Part shown: positions 16,601 to 23,769 of the stretch, piece after piece
Numbering within the stretch: position 1 is the first letter of the stretch
Layout: each line of letters starts with the position of its first letter
Assembly (NCBI GenBank): GCA_021801305.1
Contig: JAJYYD010000104.1
Coordinates: 1-24,634 of the forward strand
DNA: 24,634 nt
Source of the DNA: Thermoplasmata archaeon
GTDB lineage: Archaea > Thermoplasmatota > Thermoplasmata > Thermoplasmatales > Thermoplasmataceae
Direction of reading: 5' to 3'
Notes under the pieces: model-generated
What the model was told of the DNA's origin: nothing
Databases searched by the model: none
The model's input: the letters and a program-made list of their open reading frames with translations, nothing else
Position numbers and translations under genes: made by a program

Positions 16601-18689
16601 AGTTGGAACAAATCCGGATGCTGTTCAGGTTGTACAGGTTAATCCAAAGAATGTCACTTCTGTATGGGCATTTGTCGCGAACTACGGTTCTCATAATATA
16701 ACTGTAGTTAACCTCACAAACGGTAAGACAATGAATTATGAAGTTGGAACAAATCCTGTGAGCATACAACTTGCGCTTGACGGCGCAAATAACAGCTTTG
16801 CTTATGTCCTTAACCGCGGTTCCAATAATGTAACAGTACTGAACATGACAAACCTGTCACACGTCTTCTCACAGGCAAATATCACACTGGGGTCAACAAG
16901 CGTAGGTGCATCTGATCTCCAGTTTGCTGACAGTGGCAATTATGCTCTCGTTTCAGATTCCAACACTGGAAACATTGAGGTATTGAATCTTACTAATGTA
17001 ACCGGAAAGGTCTGGTATGTTGTTGGTAATATGTCGCTCGGAACTGGTACAATGCCCACAAGCATGTCAGTTTCTGGCAGTATGCTGTACGTTCAGGAAG
17101 ACGGAACAATGAATATTTCTGCAATAAGTCTTGAAGCACTTGGTTCCAACCCATATCTGAACACGGCCGGGTACAATCACTACAGCCATATGCTCGTTAC
17201 AAACATAAGCGTAGGCGAGCCCCTGAAATCCATGACAATGTCAGGCTCCTTCATACTTGTAACCAACACTGCCAATAACAATGTAACTGCAATATCGACT
17301 TCAGACGTTGCAGGGTATTCGACAGCAAACATGATAGTTGATAACCTTACAACAATGGGGACCGGTACAGCAATAACATCAATGGATGGCCAGGCGATAA
17401 CTCTGAATGGAACTGAACTTGTTCTTATAGGGGGATCAAATAGTGTCATCTTCCCGAATCTCGCAATGGAACAGGTTCAGGGAACAACAGGTTCCAACGG
17501 TGAATTTACTGTAGGCCTGCAGATGGTTGGAAACAGTACAGCAGATTACGGGCTTATGGGAGTGAACCTCACAAGTTACGTATTCCTGGGTAACTATCAG
17601 GCAGGAGCTCCGTTGTTCGGCGAAAGTCCATATATGGATATAGCACAGTTAACTTCGGCAACGAATGCAAATGGCTTTGGTGTAGCTCAGCCAGTTGAAA
17701 TACCGTTACAGACAACTGTCGATGCCCCAGCGTATAATATTGCGCTGAGTGTTTCATCAAGCAGCATCAGCTCTCCAACCGGAAGTACCACAGTAACAGT
17801 AACAGTTACAAACTCAACTGGTAATGGTGTGGCGAATTACACTGTTAGTCTGGTGAGCCAGAATGCACTAGGTGCCAACCGTGGATACTTTACCACCACC
17901 TCTGGTGCAGTCACTGGGCAGATAGCGGTACCTGACCTTAACAGTCTGTTCGGGAGTGTAAATCTTACTGGAATACAACTGCTTACAGATAGCTCTGGTG
18001 TTGCAAGTGCAACATTCAACGCAGGAATGTATTCGGTTATAGACAAATCAGATGGATCCCTGGATAAGTATGTGGCTGTTCCATTCTCGGACCCATACTA
18101 CGTCCCAGCTGACGTATTCCAGATAAGTGCCCTTGGAGTTAACAGCACTGCATCCAATGTATCGACAATAACATCTGCATCCATGGTTAACAATGTGCCT
18201 CCAAGCACAATGGTTAACTTTGTAGTTCCACCATCACAGAATGTTCAAATAAACGGGTTAACAGCAGTTGGAAGTGGGAAGTCTTTCTCTATGTATGTAA
18301 ACTCAACATACGATCTGGCAGCAGGACCTTCTGATCCCAATGTTTCATTCACAGCAACAGTAAACTATGGAACACTCTCAGCTACCAAGGGAACAACAGA
18401 TGCTAACGGATCATTCATGCTGACATACACAGCACCCACGGTCTCCAACCTTACTCTGGTGACAATAACAGTTACAACGAATGGAAGTTCTTCCCAGAAT
18501 TTCACGTATTCATTCTACGTGGCTCCTTCACATGTTGTAGCTCCACCCTCTCCAGTGTTGGACTATGTGATTATGGGTGTTTTGGGTGCTTTAGCAGTGA
18601 TTTTCATAGGTCTATACGCAATGGAAGCGGGAAAAGTGAGAAAGATGAGTCCAAAAACACCACCTCCATCTACCCCACCACCACAATAA
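13605..18689 (+). CDS. giant membrane-anchored family-5 (peptide) solute-binding protein with inserted beta-propeller
   Basis: The 1694-residue protein is a close paralogue of the preceding one, with the same order of parts. These are an N-terminal helix (about 12-31), a family-5 binding domain (about 65-745, including VHIRPGVQWDDW, ADFILSWKLL, GLRQALEYAIPKTY and DDFWYWNFLSLHLR), Ig/Big1-like modules (about 748-840, 1378-1480 and 1550-1640) and a C-terminal membrane helix (about 1652-1673) with a Pro-rich cytosolic tail. The main difference is an insert at about 914-1292 made of seven YVTN-type beta-propeller repeats. Only three Cys are present. N-x-S/T sequons are very frequent, especially in the propeller. 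It is expected to bind peptides at the cell surface for the ABC transporter on the opposite strand. The start is ATG with a strong TATA box 27 bases upstream and no Shine-Dalgarno. A T-tract follows the stop. Confidence 0.9.
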   Translation: MKATSKSHKIMKTIVVFAVLVVAAMFIMESFSGSFNDIGAATPTQATTISQAVTPSAATSTITSASGTYTQAEVGNINHLNYYSASTVCDFMLLDSIYDSPYNFMINESYGPWLATGFSLHSAPGNLTTRDPINGTVMPVREIATVHIRPGVQWDDWTSAGASSTYMYSPNTTFVSPKGVSYSVNYTNVSYINDKGTLSVKNITTMKMDTYYVQASDFILSWKLLYASADLSGEYQYLVNMLPVNNLTVVYYLTQPNALFESTMLDTPILPYHVWDSHDYASTPGLWNYSASLSASDSYNAWTLGYNPTTGYAPGLVGTGPYMMYDGYGMPKGAWISSDYWQLYANPNYFVKNVPSLAQYMPKLYSIKTIIYSTYSAAVAAEASGQVQSILDIPSTFLPTVQTIPHTYTYDKPGTGYGYQQVNSYSANAPFNITGLRQALEYAIPKTYLATVVAEGFSIPGPSTIVPTSDALWHDSSVPYYHFSLAKAEQTINATINATNGQLSYSSSGGKVYFSPGATLYYMGHAVTQSIQITVASEDPLGVEGANIIASDWDTLGIHTSVKEESFSTLVANLCDLTPSSPDTYSTISLGISGIVGNPSDDYITFNNNVSGVGTGFYLGPYTSFTYEGSSLYVNSSAGDMSLIHGDTYTGTQTINMMDNLTDFLLTNSSFTADQNASDMIQMIQGEQATFENLGYTIDIVPITNATFTGIQKNGLPIDDFWYWNFLSLHLRSKPLVTAVPVVPQNLEVGVVSNSQIYYDGQYGNVTIQVRNQYGTPINNATVTIGYSPTGALLNVTSYTGKTSGNGTYRFEFQVSSLNTLIYTSDYTGEINLTASATDTSINAVGGIGSTQFDVSPQPVAYKIINMPTLDMKDSNKFQNLTIEVYNPLTGNPISGYSYTLQVNSGAINMTNYTTNDNNGVLSPLAGNPSAELYCPVDFGNQTLGNVSMKGYSLASFTPNGTFAVALDNSTGMIALVNLTTNATTGLLPSDVHVGKKFKVGTNPDAVQVVQVNPKNVTSVWAFVANYGSHNITVVNLTNGKTMNYEVGTNPVSIQLALDGANNSFAYVLNRGSNNVTVLNMTNLSHVFSQANITLGSTSVGASDLQFADSGNYALVSDSNTGNIEVLNLTNVTGKVWYVVGNMSLGTGTMPTSMSVSGSMLYVQEDGTMNISAISLEALGSNPYLNTAGYNHYSHMLVTNISVGEPLKSMTMSGSFILVTNTANNNVTAISTSDVAGYSTANMIVDNLTTMGTGTAITSMDGQAITLNGTELVLIGGSNSVIFPNLAMEQVQGTTGSNGEFTVGLQMVGNSTADYGLMGVNLTSYVFLGNYQAGAPLFGESPYMDIAQLTSATNANGFGVAQPVEIPLQTTVDAPAYNIALSVSSSSISSPTGSTTVTVTVTNSTGNGVANYTVSLVSQNALGANRGYFTTTSGAVTGQIAVPDLNSLFGSVNLTGIQLLTDSSGVASATFNAGMYSVIDKSDGSLDKYVAVPFSDPYYVPADVFQISALGVNSTASNVSTITSASMVNNVPPSTMVNFVVPPSQNVQINGLTAVGSGKSFSMYVNSTYDLAAGPSDPNVSFTATVNYGTLSATKGTTDANGSFMLTYTAPTVSNLTLVTITVTTNGSSSQNFTYSFYVAPSHVVAPPSPVLDYVIMGVLGALAVIFIGLYAMEAGKVRKMSPKTPPPSTPPPQ
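16436..17470 (+). repeat. seven YVTN-type beta-propeller repeats inside the second binding protein
   Basis: Seven units of about 35-50 residues can be lined up by a core of the form VGTNPxS(I/V), then a strand such as FAYVLNRGSNNVTVLNMTN, with hydrophobic-alternating strands and Asn/Gly turns. Recognisable cores are FAVALDNSTGMIALVNLTT, VWAFVANYGSHNITVVNLTN, FAYVLNRGSNNVTVLNMTN, YALVSDSNTGNIEVLNLTN, LYVQEDGTMNISAISLE, FILVTNTANNNVTAISTSD and LVLIGGSNSVIFPNL. Units 2-4 match YVTN/40-residue repeats best. The repeats are diverged at the DNA level, so this is an old array and not a recent tandem duplication. Confidence 0.7.
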
Positions 18690-18707
18690 TTTTATTTTAA
18701 AACTAAT

Positions 18708-18722
18708 CTTATTTTTTTTTAG
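18708..18722 (+). terminator. T-tract terminator after the second binding-protein gene
   Basis: A run of about ten T ends around 18720, some 20 bases after the stop codon at 18687-18689. A second T-rich stretch (TTTTTATTTCAATTT) follows at once. No clear hairpin is present, as usual for archaeal termination. Confidence 0.5.
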
Positions 18723-18757
18723 CTCTTTTTATTTCAATTTCAATAATCAGGTTCTTA

Positions 18758-18919
18758 CTAAGTTAAAATTTTTGCGATTGGTTTTCCAACGTTCTCGGGT
18801 TTGTATGGTATGATTTCATAATCTATTCCATAAAATATCCAGAAACCCTTTCCACCATTCTCCCTCGTCTTCAACAGATCAACTGGGATTATTTGGCCAT
18901 AGACCTGAATTTCATACAA
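18758..18919 (-). CDS. possible 53-codon small protein or gene remnant at the end of the transporter operon
   Basis: A minus-strand frame runs from TTG (18917-18919) to TAG (18758-18760). It encodes a protein-like peptide rich in aromatic and charged residues, including QVYGQIIPVDLLKTRENGGK and GFWIFYGIDYEIIPYKPENV. Codon choice (ATA, AGG, GGA) matches the neighbouring genes. No ATG start exists in frame; an in-frame TAG lies six bases before the TTG, and no ribosome-binding site is clear. It lies 89 bases after the stop of the three-helix membrane protein on the same strand. It may be a genuine small gene with a TTG start or the 3' remnant of a decayed gene. No family is recognised. The rest of the 18690-19008 gap shows only the T-tract. 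Confidence 0.35.
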   Translation of the reverse strand: MYEIQVYGQIIPVDLLKTRENGGKGFWIFYGIDYEIIPYKPENVGKPIAKILT

Positions 18920-19008
18920 GGCCTACAATAGTAAATTGAATCTGTTGCAGAATAAATTGTAATATGATTAGACCGTAACCACTGACTTTATTTGACTTAA
19001 ATTGAAAC

Positions 19009-19353
19009 TCAAACAAGGAACAGTAAATAACCTATGAACATGTAAAGTATGCCTATCCCGGCATATATAAGCGTCAGGATCAGTTGTTGTTTGTAAATAT
19101 AATTAAGGTCGTCTGCGTCAAAATTCATGCCAGCCTTGATCACATTTGAAACGTATCCTTTTGCCCCAAAACCAGACCAAGCGCCTATAAAAATCACAGC
19201 AAACCCGGCAAGGAAAACAATGAGGGGCATATAATAAAAATAAGCAAACTTAAGGAAAAAATACAGTGGGAGGGGTGTCACGAGAATTACAGCCAAGGCT
19301 ATTAATGGAAATAATGAAAGTTTGAAGATTGCCTTTTTATTGAAGCTGTTCAT
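19009..19353 (-). CDS. small three-helix membrane protein, last major gene of the transporter operon
   Basis: The 114-residue protein has three hydrophobic segments (about 10-34, 40-60 and 90-113) and a short hydrophilic loop between the second and third (FGAKGYVSNVIKAGMNFDADDLN). The ATG at 19351-19353 lies inside the end of the fused ATPase gene, overlapping it by 17 bases, which points to translational coupling and co-transcription with the transporter. No family motif is recognised. A role as an accessory or stabilising subunit of the transporter is suggested only by the overlap. Codon use is like the neighbours. No clear Shine-Dalgarno precedes it. Confidence 0.72.
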   Translation of the reverse strand: MNSFNKKAIFKLSLFPLIALAVILVTPLPLYFFLKFAYFYYMPLIVFLAGFAVIFIGAWSGFGAKGYVSNVIKAGMNFDADDLNYIYKQQLILTLIYAGIGILYMFIGYLLFLV

Positions 19354-21556
19354 CTGTAGTTTTAAATCTCTCTCTATGGCTGTCCTTGAACTGGTTCAGT
19401 TGATCCTGGGTAAAATGACAAAGATACCAGTGGCCGTAGCCATCGTCTCTCAAGGGCGGGGGGTTAACTCCACATTCTTCAACTGCATAAGGGCATCTCT
19501 TTGTGAATCTGCATCCCTTGGGGACATCGATAGCATTTCCAATCTCCCCTATTATTCCTATTTCTCCTGGGTTCCAATCCACAGAAGGTGTTGGAACTGC
19601 CTTAATTAGAGCTTTTGTATAAGGATGCAAGGGTCTGTTGATAACGTCTTCAGCCTTACCAAGTTCCACTGCTATACCAAGATACATGACCATTATCCTG
19701 TCCGAGAGATAGTATGTAGAGGCTATATCATGAGAAATATACAGGACTGAGAGCTTGTCGTCCATCCTTATGCTTTTCAGCATATTCATAAATCCCGCTC
19801 TGGAGGAGACATCCAGCATGGATGTTGGTTCATCTGCAACTATGAATTTTGTCTTTAAAACCAGTGCCCTTGCTGTTGCGACTCTCTGCCTTTCTCCTCC
19901 AGAAAGTTCATGGGGGTATCTGTAGAAATAATTCTCAGGAGGCTTGATATTAGCCTTTATCATTGCTTCCCTAACCATATCCGTTATTTCAGAAGGGCTG
20001 AGTCTTCTTTCCTTAGTTTTCTCATTGCCATCGTCACTTTGCATTAGAGAAACGTTTTCATCTATTGGCTTAGTAAGTTTATGGGCTAAGATGGGTTCAG
20101 AAACTATATCAAATATTGTCATTTTTGGGTTAAGAGAATCATATGGGTCCTGGAATATCATCTGTATATTTTTCCTGAACTCCATATAAGTTTCTTTTGA
20201 CTCTTTTTTGTTCTCACCTATCTTGGCAACGTCTATCTCCTTTCCTTCCAATTTGTAGATTATACTTCCTGACGTTGGTTCATATAATTTCAGTAATGTC
20301 CTTCCAAAAGTTGTTTTTCCGGAACCCGATTCTCCCACGACACCAAGAATTTCCCCTCTTTTTATCTCCATATTTATATGATCAACCGCTCTAACGAATT
20401 TAGTATCCCGGGAGAAAAGAGATCCAGCAATTGATGATTTAAGGTCAAAATACTTCGTCAATTCCTTTGTTTCTATTATATTCTCGTCGTGTATTTCGGC
20501 TTTTCTAATGTCTTTATTCTGGGCTTCCTTATCACTTACTATCTCATCTGTAAAGAAACAGGCCGAAAAATGTCCATTTCCCAAGGGTATAAGCTCCGGC
20601 TCACTTTCAGTACATCTTCCCTTTGCCAGATAACATCTTGGTGCAAATCTGCATCCTTTTGGAGGATCTATGGGATCAGGTAGAGATCCTGGAATTCCTT
20701 CCACATATTTTTTTGCATTTCTGATGCTTGGATAACTGCTGAGAAGCTTAACTGTATATGGATTTTTGGAGTTTGTATAGATGTCTCTGGAATTACCATA
20801 TTCCATGATTGTTCCTGCGTATAGTATTGCCATATTATCGGCAAGCTGCGATATGACTCCTATATCATGGGAAATTATGATCATGGTTTTTATAATATTC
20901 TGTCTTTTTAGCTCTTTCAACTGGCTTATGATTTCAGCTTGAGTGATAACATCAAGCCCAGTAGTGGGTTCATCAGCAATAACGACGCTTGGCTCAAGGG
21001 CAAGTGCCATAGCAATAACAGCTCTCTGTTTCATGCCTCCAGACAATTCATGCGGGTAACGTTCCAGGACAGTTGGATTCAGTCCGGCATACTTCAACGT
21101 TTCAAGCATCTTGCCGTGTATCTCTTCATCTGAAAGAGTTGTGTGAATTTTGTAAACTTCCTTAATTTGTTTTCCTATGGTGTATACAGGATTGAAAGAA
21201 TTCATGGCACCCTGAAAAACCATAGAAATACCTTTCCATCTTATATTCCTCAATCTTTCATCCAGGATCTTTTTTCCTCTTTTAGATCTTGATTTATTGA
21301 TGGTCTCAGCTGTTATGTAATCTTCCCCCATATACGAAATATTGCCTTCTATTCTGGCATTTTCAGCGAGCAATGACATAATGGACATTGCTATGGTGCT
21401 CTTCCCTGACCCGGATTCACCAAGTATACCAAGTATTTCCCCCTGGTATAATTCGAGATTAACATTCCGAAGTGCATGCACTGTTCCTTTGTAGGTATCA
21501 AATGATACCGTTAGATTCTCTATGCTGAGTACCTTATTACTGTAAGCATCCGCCAT
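19337..21556 (-). CDS. oligopeptide ABC transporter ATP-binding protein, fused DppD-DppF type
   Basis: The protein has 739 residues from the ATG at 21554-21556. Two complete ABC domains lie in one chain. The first has Walker [10 protein letters not shown] (46-54), Q115, signature LSGGMKQ (171-177), Walker B IADEP and switch H230. The second has GESGSGKTT (408-416), LSGGERQ (550-556), VADEP and H609. Each domain ends in an oligopeptide-type C-terminal region with four Cys in identical spacing (C302, C308, C315, C333 and C682, C688, C695, C713), matching the motif that holds a [4Fe-4S] cluster in DppD-like ATPases. It hydrolyses ATP to drive uptake through the OppB/OppC permeases. An upstream GTG (21569-21571) is possible but forms part of the GAGGTGA ribosome-binding site, so the ATG is preferred. 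An internal TATA box precedes the gene. It overlaps the next gene by 17 bases. Confidence 0.94.
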   Translation of the reverse strand: MADAYSNKVLSIENLTVSFDTYKGTVHALRNVNLELYQGEILGILGESGSGKSTIAMSIMSLLAENARIEGNISYMGEDYITAETINKSRSKRGKKILDERLRNIRWKGISMVFQGAMNSFNPVYTIGKQIKEVYKIHTTLSDEEIHGKMLETLKYAGLNPTVLERYPHELSGGMKQRAVIAMALALEPSVVIADEPTTGLDVITQAEIISQLKELKRQNIIKTMIIISHDIGVISQLADNMAILYAGTIMEYGNSRDIYTNSKNPYTVKLLSSYPSIRNAKKYVEGIPGSLPDPIDPPKGCRFAPRCYLAKGRCTESEPELIPLGNGHFSACFFTDEIVSDKEAQNKDIRKAEIHDENIIETKELTKYFDLKSSIAGSLFSRDTKFVRAVDHINMEIKRGEILGVVGESGSGKTTFGRTLLKLYEPTSGSIIYKLEGKEIDVAKIGENKKESKETYMEFRKNIQMIFQDPYDSLNPKMTIFDIVSEPILAHKLTKPIDENVSLMQSDDGNEKTKERRLSPSEITDMVREAMIKANIKPPENYFYRYPHELSGGERQRVATARALVLKTKFIVADEPTSMLDVSSRAGFMNMLKSIRMDDKLSVLYISHDIASTYYLSDRIMVMYLGIAVELGKAEDVINRPLHPYTKALIKAVPTPSVDWNPGEIGIIGEIGNAIDVPKGCRFTKRCPYAVEECGVNPPPLRDDGYGHWYLCHFTQDQLNQFKDSHRERFKTTDEQLQ

Positions 21557-21596
21557 CAAGCTAAATTTCACCTCTTATTTTATTTTCAAAATTAAT

Positions 21597-21604
21597 ATTA
21601 TAAA
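21597..21604 (-). promoter_or_regulatory. internal TATA box before the fused ATPase gene
   Basis: The minus strand reads TTTATAAT in the 54-base gap between the permease stop and the ATPase ATG. A start of transcription about 26 bases downstream would leave a leader of roughly 18 bases that just includes the GAGGTGA site at 21568-21574. This suggests the ATPase and the small membrane protein can be transcribed separately from the permeases. Confidence 0.4.
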
Positions 21605-21610
21605 TTTTTT

Positions 21611-23767
21611 TCATCTTCTGCCTCCAAGCCTTGGATTGACAACTTCATCCATCCCTCTTGCTATGAATATGAACGCAAATATGAAGAGGGTAAGAGCGAC
21701 TATGGGCGGAACAAACCACCATGGGGCGAGTGCCAGCGCGAAGAAATCACTGTAATAACCAGAAAGCATACCACCCCATGTGGGGACTGTCAGGGGTGCA
21801 ATTCCAAGAATCTGAAGTGTAGAAACAGCAGCAACTGCCCCACCTATATTAATTGCAGTCAGATAGATCAATATTGGTGTGACATTCGGAACCATATGCT
21901 TTCTCAGAATCTGGAATGTACTTGCACCAGAAACCTTTGCTGCATCCACAAAAGTTCTAGTTTTCAAGCTTCTGACCATACCTATGAGAGTAAAGGAGGC
22001 GAAAGGCCAACTCAACGCAACAAGGACCGCAATAAGGCCATAGAGTGAAGGACCAACTATGGAGGCTACAACTATGAGTAATGGCAGACCCGGTATCAGG
22101 AATATGGCAAGAGCAAAAGTTTCAAATCCTGAACTTATAAGCCCTGAATAGTAACCTATAACCATACCTACGAGAAGTGAAATCAACAGTATTCCTAACC
22201 CTACCACTATTCCTATGAACAGATCAGTGCTGAAACTTCCTATAAACTGGGACCATACATCTTCTCCGTGTATAGTGGTACCAAGTGGCAAAATCTGACC
22301 CGAAATTGTATGGAACGTTGGAGGAATAGGGTTAAGGTCTTTTGGGGAGGTAGAATAAACGTGGAAAACATCCCCGGACACTAACGCTATAGCCTCCCTT
22401 GCTGTATTTGGGTCAAGGAAAATAATTGGCCTAGTTGAAGCAGCATTTAGATCCAAAGTCCAGAGTATGTCATGCGAAGTACCGGGTTCAAGATATAAGT
22501 ACTCTCCCTTGAGGTTGTAGAAAAGGAAATTAGAACTGTATTGCGTAATTCCAGTGATCGCTACTGGTGTACTTAAACTGAATTCAACTGAGTTTGGCCC
22601 ATCGAGTATCGTTATATTGTTATTAGAACTGACAACAGTGAACAACCCTGGGAATCCACTTCCTCCAGGGGAACTTGAAATTGCAACTATTGGAAATTTA
22701 GATTGAAAAACAATATAATTAGTATTGTTACTTATGAAAGTGCCATAAACGAACTTTCCTGATATGGAAAAAATTGAATTATAGCTGTTGGAAGAAGACT
22801 GGTAAGCACTGGGTATGTATAACTGAGAAATAGGATCAGGCATTGAATCATTGGTTACCAGTTTACCACTTACGCTGTAGCCAAGTAAATGAGTTCCCTG
22901 TGTAACCAATACCTGCTGAGAAGACGAAGTCGAAAAAAGAGACCCATAAAATGTATAATTTGTTGGGGCAATATCGTAGGGCAATTTAGTTGTAAAAATA
23001 TGGGAACCAGCTGAAAATCCACTAAGATAATACGAATTCAGGTAGTAACCCCGGGAAGACGTTCCATTAATGTCGAATATATAAGCGGGTTTATATGTAA
23101 TGTCATTGAACTCCGGTATTCCAGACTCACCCGTATGATATGTGTATGCACTGGATATTGGGGAGAGAACAGTGTTGTTAACACTTACCTTGGTAAAACT
23201 TACACTTGGATTGCCGGTTCCATAAGTTGTTCCGGACCAACTGACCTTACCAAGAATTATGTCTGTGTTATTTGCAGAGAGCAAATATGTATTCAAAGAT
23301 AATATGCCCGTCTGAAATGAACTATACCTTCCAACTGTAAAACTATTGACGCCCATAAGCCCCGAGGAATTTAAGAAATTGTGTAAAGAGCCAGTAAGAG
23401 AGATTCCATATATATGGGATGGAGTGGATTCATATATGAGGTTCGAACCGGTTGTTGACGAAGCTGTTGCCGTTGGGGACTCAGATGCATTGATCGTAAC
23501 TGGGATATGAGCCGTAACAAGAGGTCCAGCCGCCGAAAAATCCTCTTCAGGAACAATGTAAGTTGTCGGATCATTGTGCATTATTATGAGGGGCGAGATG
23601 AGCGTGACAACAACGAAGAACAAGACCAGATAAAAGCCAGCTTTACCATATTTGGATCGATAGAAAATTTTCCAGCTTTTTCTCGCATTATGAATTGTAA
23701 ATTTAATTCTCTCCTTCCTGAAGTTTTTGTTCTCGTCTTTTACATCTAAATTGTTACGTGTATCCAT
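21611..23767 (-). CDS. OppC/DppC-type ABC transporter permease with a very large extracytoplasmic insert
   Basis: The 718-residue protein has a basic cytosolic N-terminus (1-43), a first membrane helix (about 44-63), an extracytoplasmic region of over 400 residues, and the usual permease core (about 493-718) with five further helices. The core begins at LPLGTTIHGEDVWSQ, corresponding to the GTDxxGRDVxSR motif that in ordinary OppC proteins follows closely after helix 1. It contains the EAA coupling loop VDAAKVSGASTFQILRKHMVPN and ends in VNPRLGGRR, a typical family C-terminus. Normal length is about 280-320 residues. It forms the transmembrane channel with the OppB-type partner and contacts the fused ATPase. 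AAGGTG at 23773-23778, five bases before the ATG, lies inside the end of the permease gene upstream, so the two are translated from one transcript. Confidence 0.92.
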   Translation of the reverse strand: MDTRNNLDVKDENKNFRKERIKFTIHNARKSWKIFYRSKYGKAGFYLVLFFVVVTLISPLIIMHNDPTTYIVPEEDFSAAGPLVTAHIPVTINASESPTATASSTTGSNLIYESTPSHIYGISLTGSLHNFLNSSGLMGVNSFTVGRYSSFQTGILSLNTYLLSANNTDIILGKVSWSGTTYGTGNPSVSFTKVSVNNTVLSPISSAYTYHTGESGIPEFNDITYKPAYIFDINGTSSRGYYLNSYYLSGFSAGSHIFTTKLPYDIAPTNYTFYGSLFSTSSSQQVLVTQGTHLLGYSVSGKLVTNDSMPDPISQLYIPSAYQSSSNSYNSIFSISGKFVYGTFISNNTNYIVFQSKFPIVAISSSPGGSGFPGLFTVVSSNNNITILDGPNSVEFSLSTPVAITGITQYSSNFLFYNLKGEYLYLEPGTSHDILWTLDLNAASTRPIIFLDPNTAREAIALVSGDVFHVYSTSPKDLNPIPPTFHTISGQILPLGTTIHGEDVWSQFIGSFSTDLFIGIVVGLGILLISLLVGMVIGYYSGLISSGFETFALAIFLIPGLPLLIVVASIVGPSLYGLIAVLVALSWPFASFTLIGMVRSLKTRTFVDAAKVSGASTFQILRKHMVPNVTPILIYLTAINIGGAVAAVSTLQILGIAPLTVPTWGGMLSGYYSDFFALALAPWWFVPPIVALTLFIFAFIFIARGMDEVVNPRLGGRR
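22300..23545 (-). other. extracytoplasmic insert domain in the OppC-type permease, probably beta-propeller-like
   Basis: About 415 residues (75-490) separate the first helix from the permease core. The region has no membrane helix, many N-x-S/T sequons, and repeated beta-strand patterns such as QQVLVTQGTHLLGYSVSGKL, YIVFQSKFPIVAISSS, NITILDGPNSVEFSLS, FLFYNLKGEYLYLEP and AIALVSGDVFHVYS. These resemble propeller blades, but no exact repeat consensus is visible. The fold is inferred; the existence and size of the insert are plain in the sequence. Confidence 0.55.
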
Positions 23768-23769
23768 TT

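Noticed and set aside
9500..18689. Recent tandem duplication or DNA repeat covering the two binding-protein genes
   Set aside because: Similarity is clear at protein level, but the DNA is diverged outside a few short blocks such as the TTCTGGTACTGGAATTTCCT segments, so this is an old duplication.
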